Of a DNA stretch of 64,000 nt, positions 63,901 through 64,000 are shown piece by piece (the stretch's first letter is position 1; each line of letters starts with the position of its first letter). The notes beneath the pieces were generated by a model that was not told the origin of the DNA, did not search any database, and saw only the letters and a program-made list of their open reading frames with translations. Source of the DNA: Candidatus Viadribacter manganicus (GTDB taxonomy: Bacteria > Pseudomonadota > Alphaproteobacteria > Caulobacterales > Aquidulcibacteraceae); NCBI RefSeq assembly GCF_001679665.1, contig NZ_CP013244.1, positions 992,001 through 1,056,000 on the forward strand. The letters run 5' to 3'. Both the position numbers and the translations under genes were made by a program.

Positions 63901-64000
63901 CCCGAATGGTCAAGTGGTCGAGTACGTGGGCATCGCGCCCGATCTTGAGCCGCACGAAGAGATGATCATCGAAGGGGCGGAGCACGGGTTCAAAAAGGGC
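60971..64000 (+). CDS. RND efflux transporter permease (partial, runs off the window)
   Basis: The first 1010 codons of an AcrB-superfamily pump with no stop before the window end. MLKGLVAWWGHNPVAGNLLMVF is the first helix region. Porter domains lie about 35-330 and about 560-860. The proton-relay aspartates are in LGIMVDDAIIVGE (helix 4). GVVVNDNVVLVDR marks helix 10. After it a loop of about 45 residues (from GYFALRLKGTG to EYVGIAPDLEPHE) separates the helix from the EGAEHGFKKG segment, longer than in AcrB relatives. It works with the adaptor and OMF upstream. Confidence 0.95.
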   Translation, partial: MLKGLVAWWGHNPVAGNLLMVFVVVAGIFSFNKMEKEFWPPGRDNSVYVQASWAGASPEDMESQVIIRIEEATAGLDGVDWVRSRSGEGFGWVSIQSESGADIDAMTQEVRSRVESISGLPSGMDPIRVTRQVGRNASFIIGLHGNVDERTLRDTAERLRDTISLLPGGANTEVWGARPPEVSIEVSEASLQAFGLTFDDVARAVRSSSVNAGAGAVRTADGNFQLQARNLADTELDFENIIIRQTPDGGIVRVGDVGTVSDGFVDSNLYSRMNGEPAMLVALQTADQFNIWDTSKAVDEALEEFRTTLPQGLQLTIVNDESEGYNELLGLLFQNAAQGFFLIFFLLLLTLHPKVAFWSTLGVMTAFAGSFFLLPYIGVSLNFMSVFGFLLVLGIMVDDAIIVGEAVYERAEKGHHGADAAILATQMVLKPLVASVFVTMIAFAPMMMFSGEVRQFTSAISMVVISTLIFSLIESLIILPAHLAHVTKPNPTGNSVMDRLMRIQQKCAHSVLWVAEHLHGPLVRGAVKLRYFTWAIFLVIMVLGVGLMVSGRVKQTFMPEVEGDFMMANITLPQTTPFSRMEQVGAQLDAARRALEEETQEQAYEDPLTGQQSRGVVRSWSQFIDENTIQAYVGLTPPETRPDMRSRHITERLEQLLGEVPDADQVSFSLSGSGSPSIDLALISNNKEDLEIAVEELKARLLQFEGVTSVRDSQDAANEELRFHLLPGAEQLGITLVDITRQVRQAYFGEEAQRLPRNGDDVRVYVRYPRDDRRTLESLGSFRIRTSDGREVPLAAVATWEFAPGVTGLDRRQRQSSILVTADLVNAEARNDIMRTLDSDFWPNFEARYTTVSRRSIGEAEGQQEFMNEFLMLMTLAFAAIYFLLAVTFRSYAQPLMILCVIPFAIVGALLGHLMFGISFALFSWLGMIAAIGVVVNDNVVLVDRCNQIRGYFALRLKGTGPALPEDGAWEPHEITLPNGQVVEYVGIAPDLEPHEEMIIEGAEHGFKKG

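Noticed and set aside
1..64000. CRISPR arrays, insertion sequences or rRNA genes
   Set aside because: No regularly spaced direct repeats, transposase-like frames or conserved rRNA segments were recognised.

Overview
The window is a GC-rich, densely packed chromosomal segment of an alphaproteobacterium, most likely Caulobacterales (Caulobacteraceae/Hyphomonadaceae-like). The pointers are a GcrA cell-cycle regulator, methionine synthase MetH split into two genes, a class I lysyl-tRNA synthetase, the argD-argF-hslO order, a long-form dCTP deaminase, an ArsR-methyltransferase fusion upstream of metF, and many Caulobacterales-type hypothetical secreted proteins. No insertion sequence, prophage, CRISPR array or rRNA is visible. 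There is one tRNA gene, tRNA-Gly(CCC). It reads as core chromosome with two transport/signalling-rich stretches.

Layout. 1-2.2 kb: FAD oxidoreductase and DUF1365 pair behind what look like back-to-back ECF-sigma promoters. 2.3-10.3 kb: DUF885 lipoprotein, an orphan PII protein, a methyltransferase, glyoxalase II, two secreted hypotheticals and a large M16 peptidase lipoprotein. 10.4-16.5 kb: a five-gene minus-strand methionine operon in which every junction is a 4-bp overlap (arsR-methyltransferase fusion, metF, MetH homocysteine half, a small membrane ORF, MetH cobalamin half), with an AT-rich palindrome at the start of the first gene. 16.7-18.3 kb: mlaA and mlaC homologues. 18.3-28.1 kb: pyrD, a short S24-type regulator, sixA-like phosphatase, class I lysS, PLP enzymes and a CPA2 antiporter. 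28.3-34.8 kb: hybrid histidine kinase, M20 and M28 peptidases, a small RTX-like C-terminal fragment and tRNA-Gly.

34.8-43.6 kb is the most system-like stretch. A MacA-MacB(ATPase)-MacB(permease)-TolC operon has an adaptor carrying a roughly 120-residue insertion with an LTxxQ motif. It is followed by two EF-hand proteins and a divergent OmpR-type response regulator/kinase pair. A 10-bp motif occurs as an inverted repeat between the regulator and one EF-hand gene, and in degenerate form upstream of the other. 43.6-54.2 kb: tandem TraB/GumN proteins, dcd, apaG, a cupin, DUF3833, gcrA, an ABC-2 permease, an esterase, argD-argF and hslO. 54.2-57.9 kb: phoB, phoU, pstB and phoR (minus strand), lacking pstS/pstC/pstA, with a well-formed Pho box in front of pstB. 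58.2-64 kb: an RND efflux operon (outer-membrane factor, adaptor, permease) whose permease runs off the window and carries an unusual cytoplasmic-loop insertion.

A recurring architectural feature is convergent gene pairs that share a 4-bp YTAR stop signal. Starts were moved from the longest open frame to an internal codon wherever a ribosome-binding site, signal peptide, family N-terminus or 4-bp overlap favoured it; each such change is stated.
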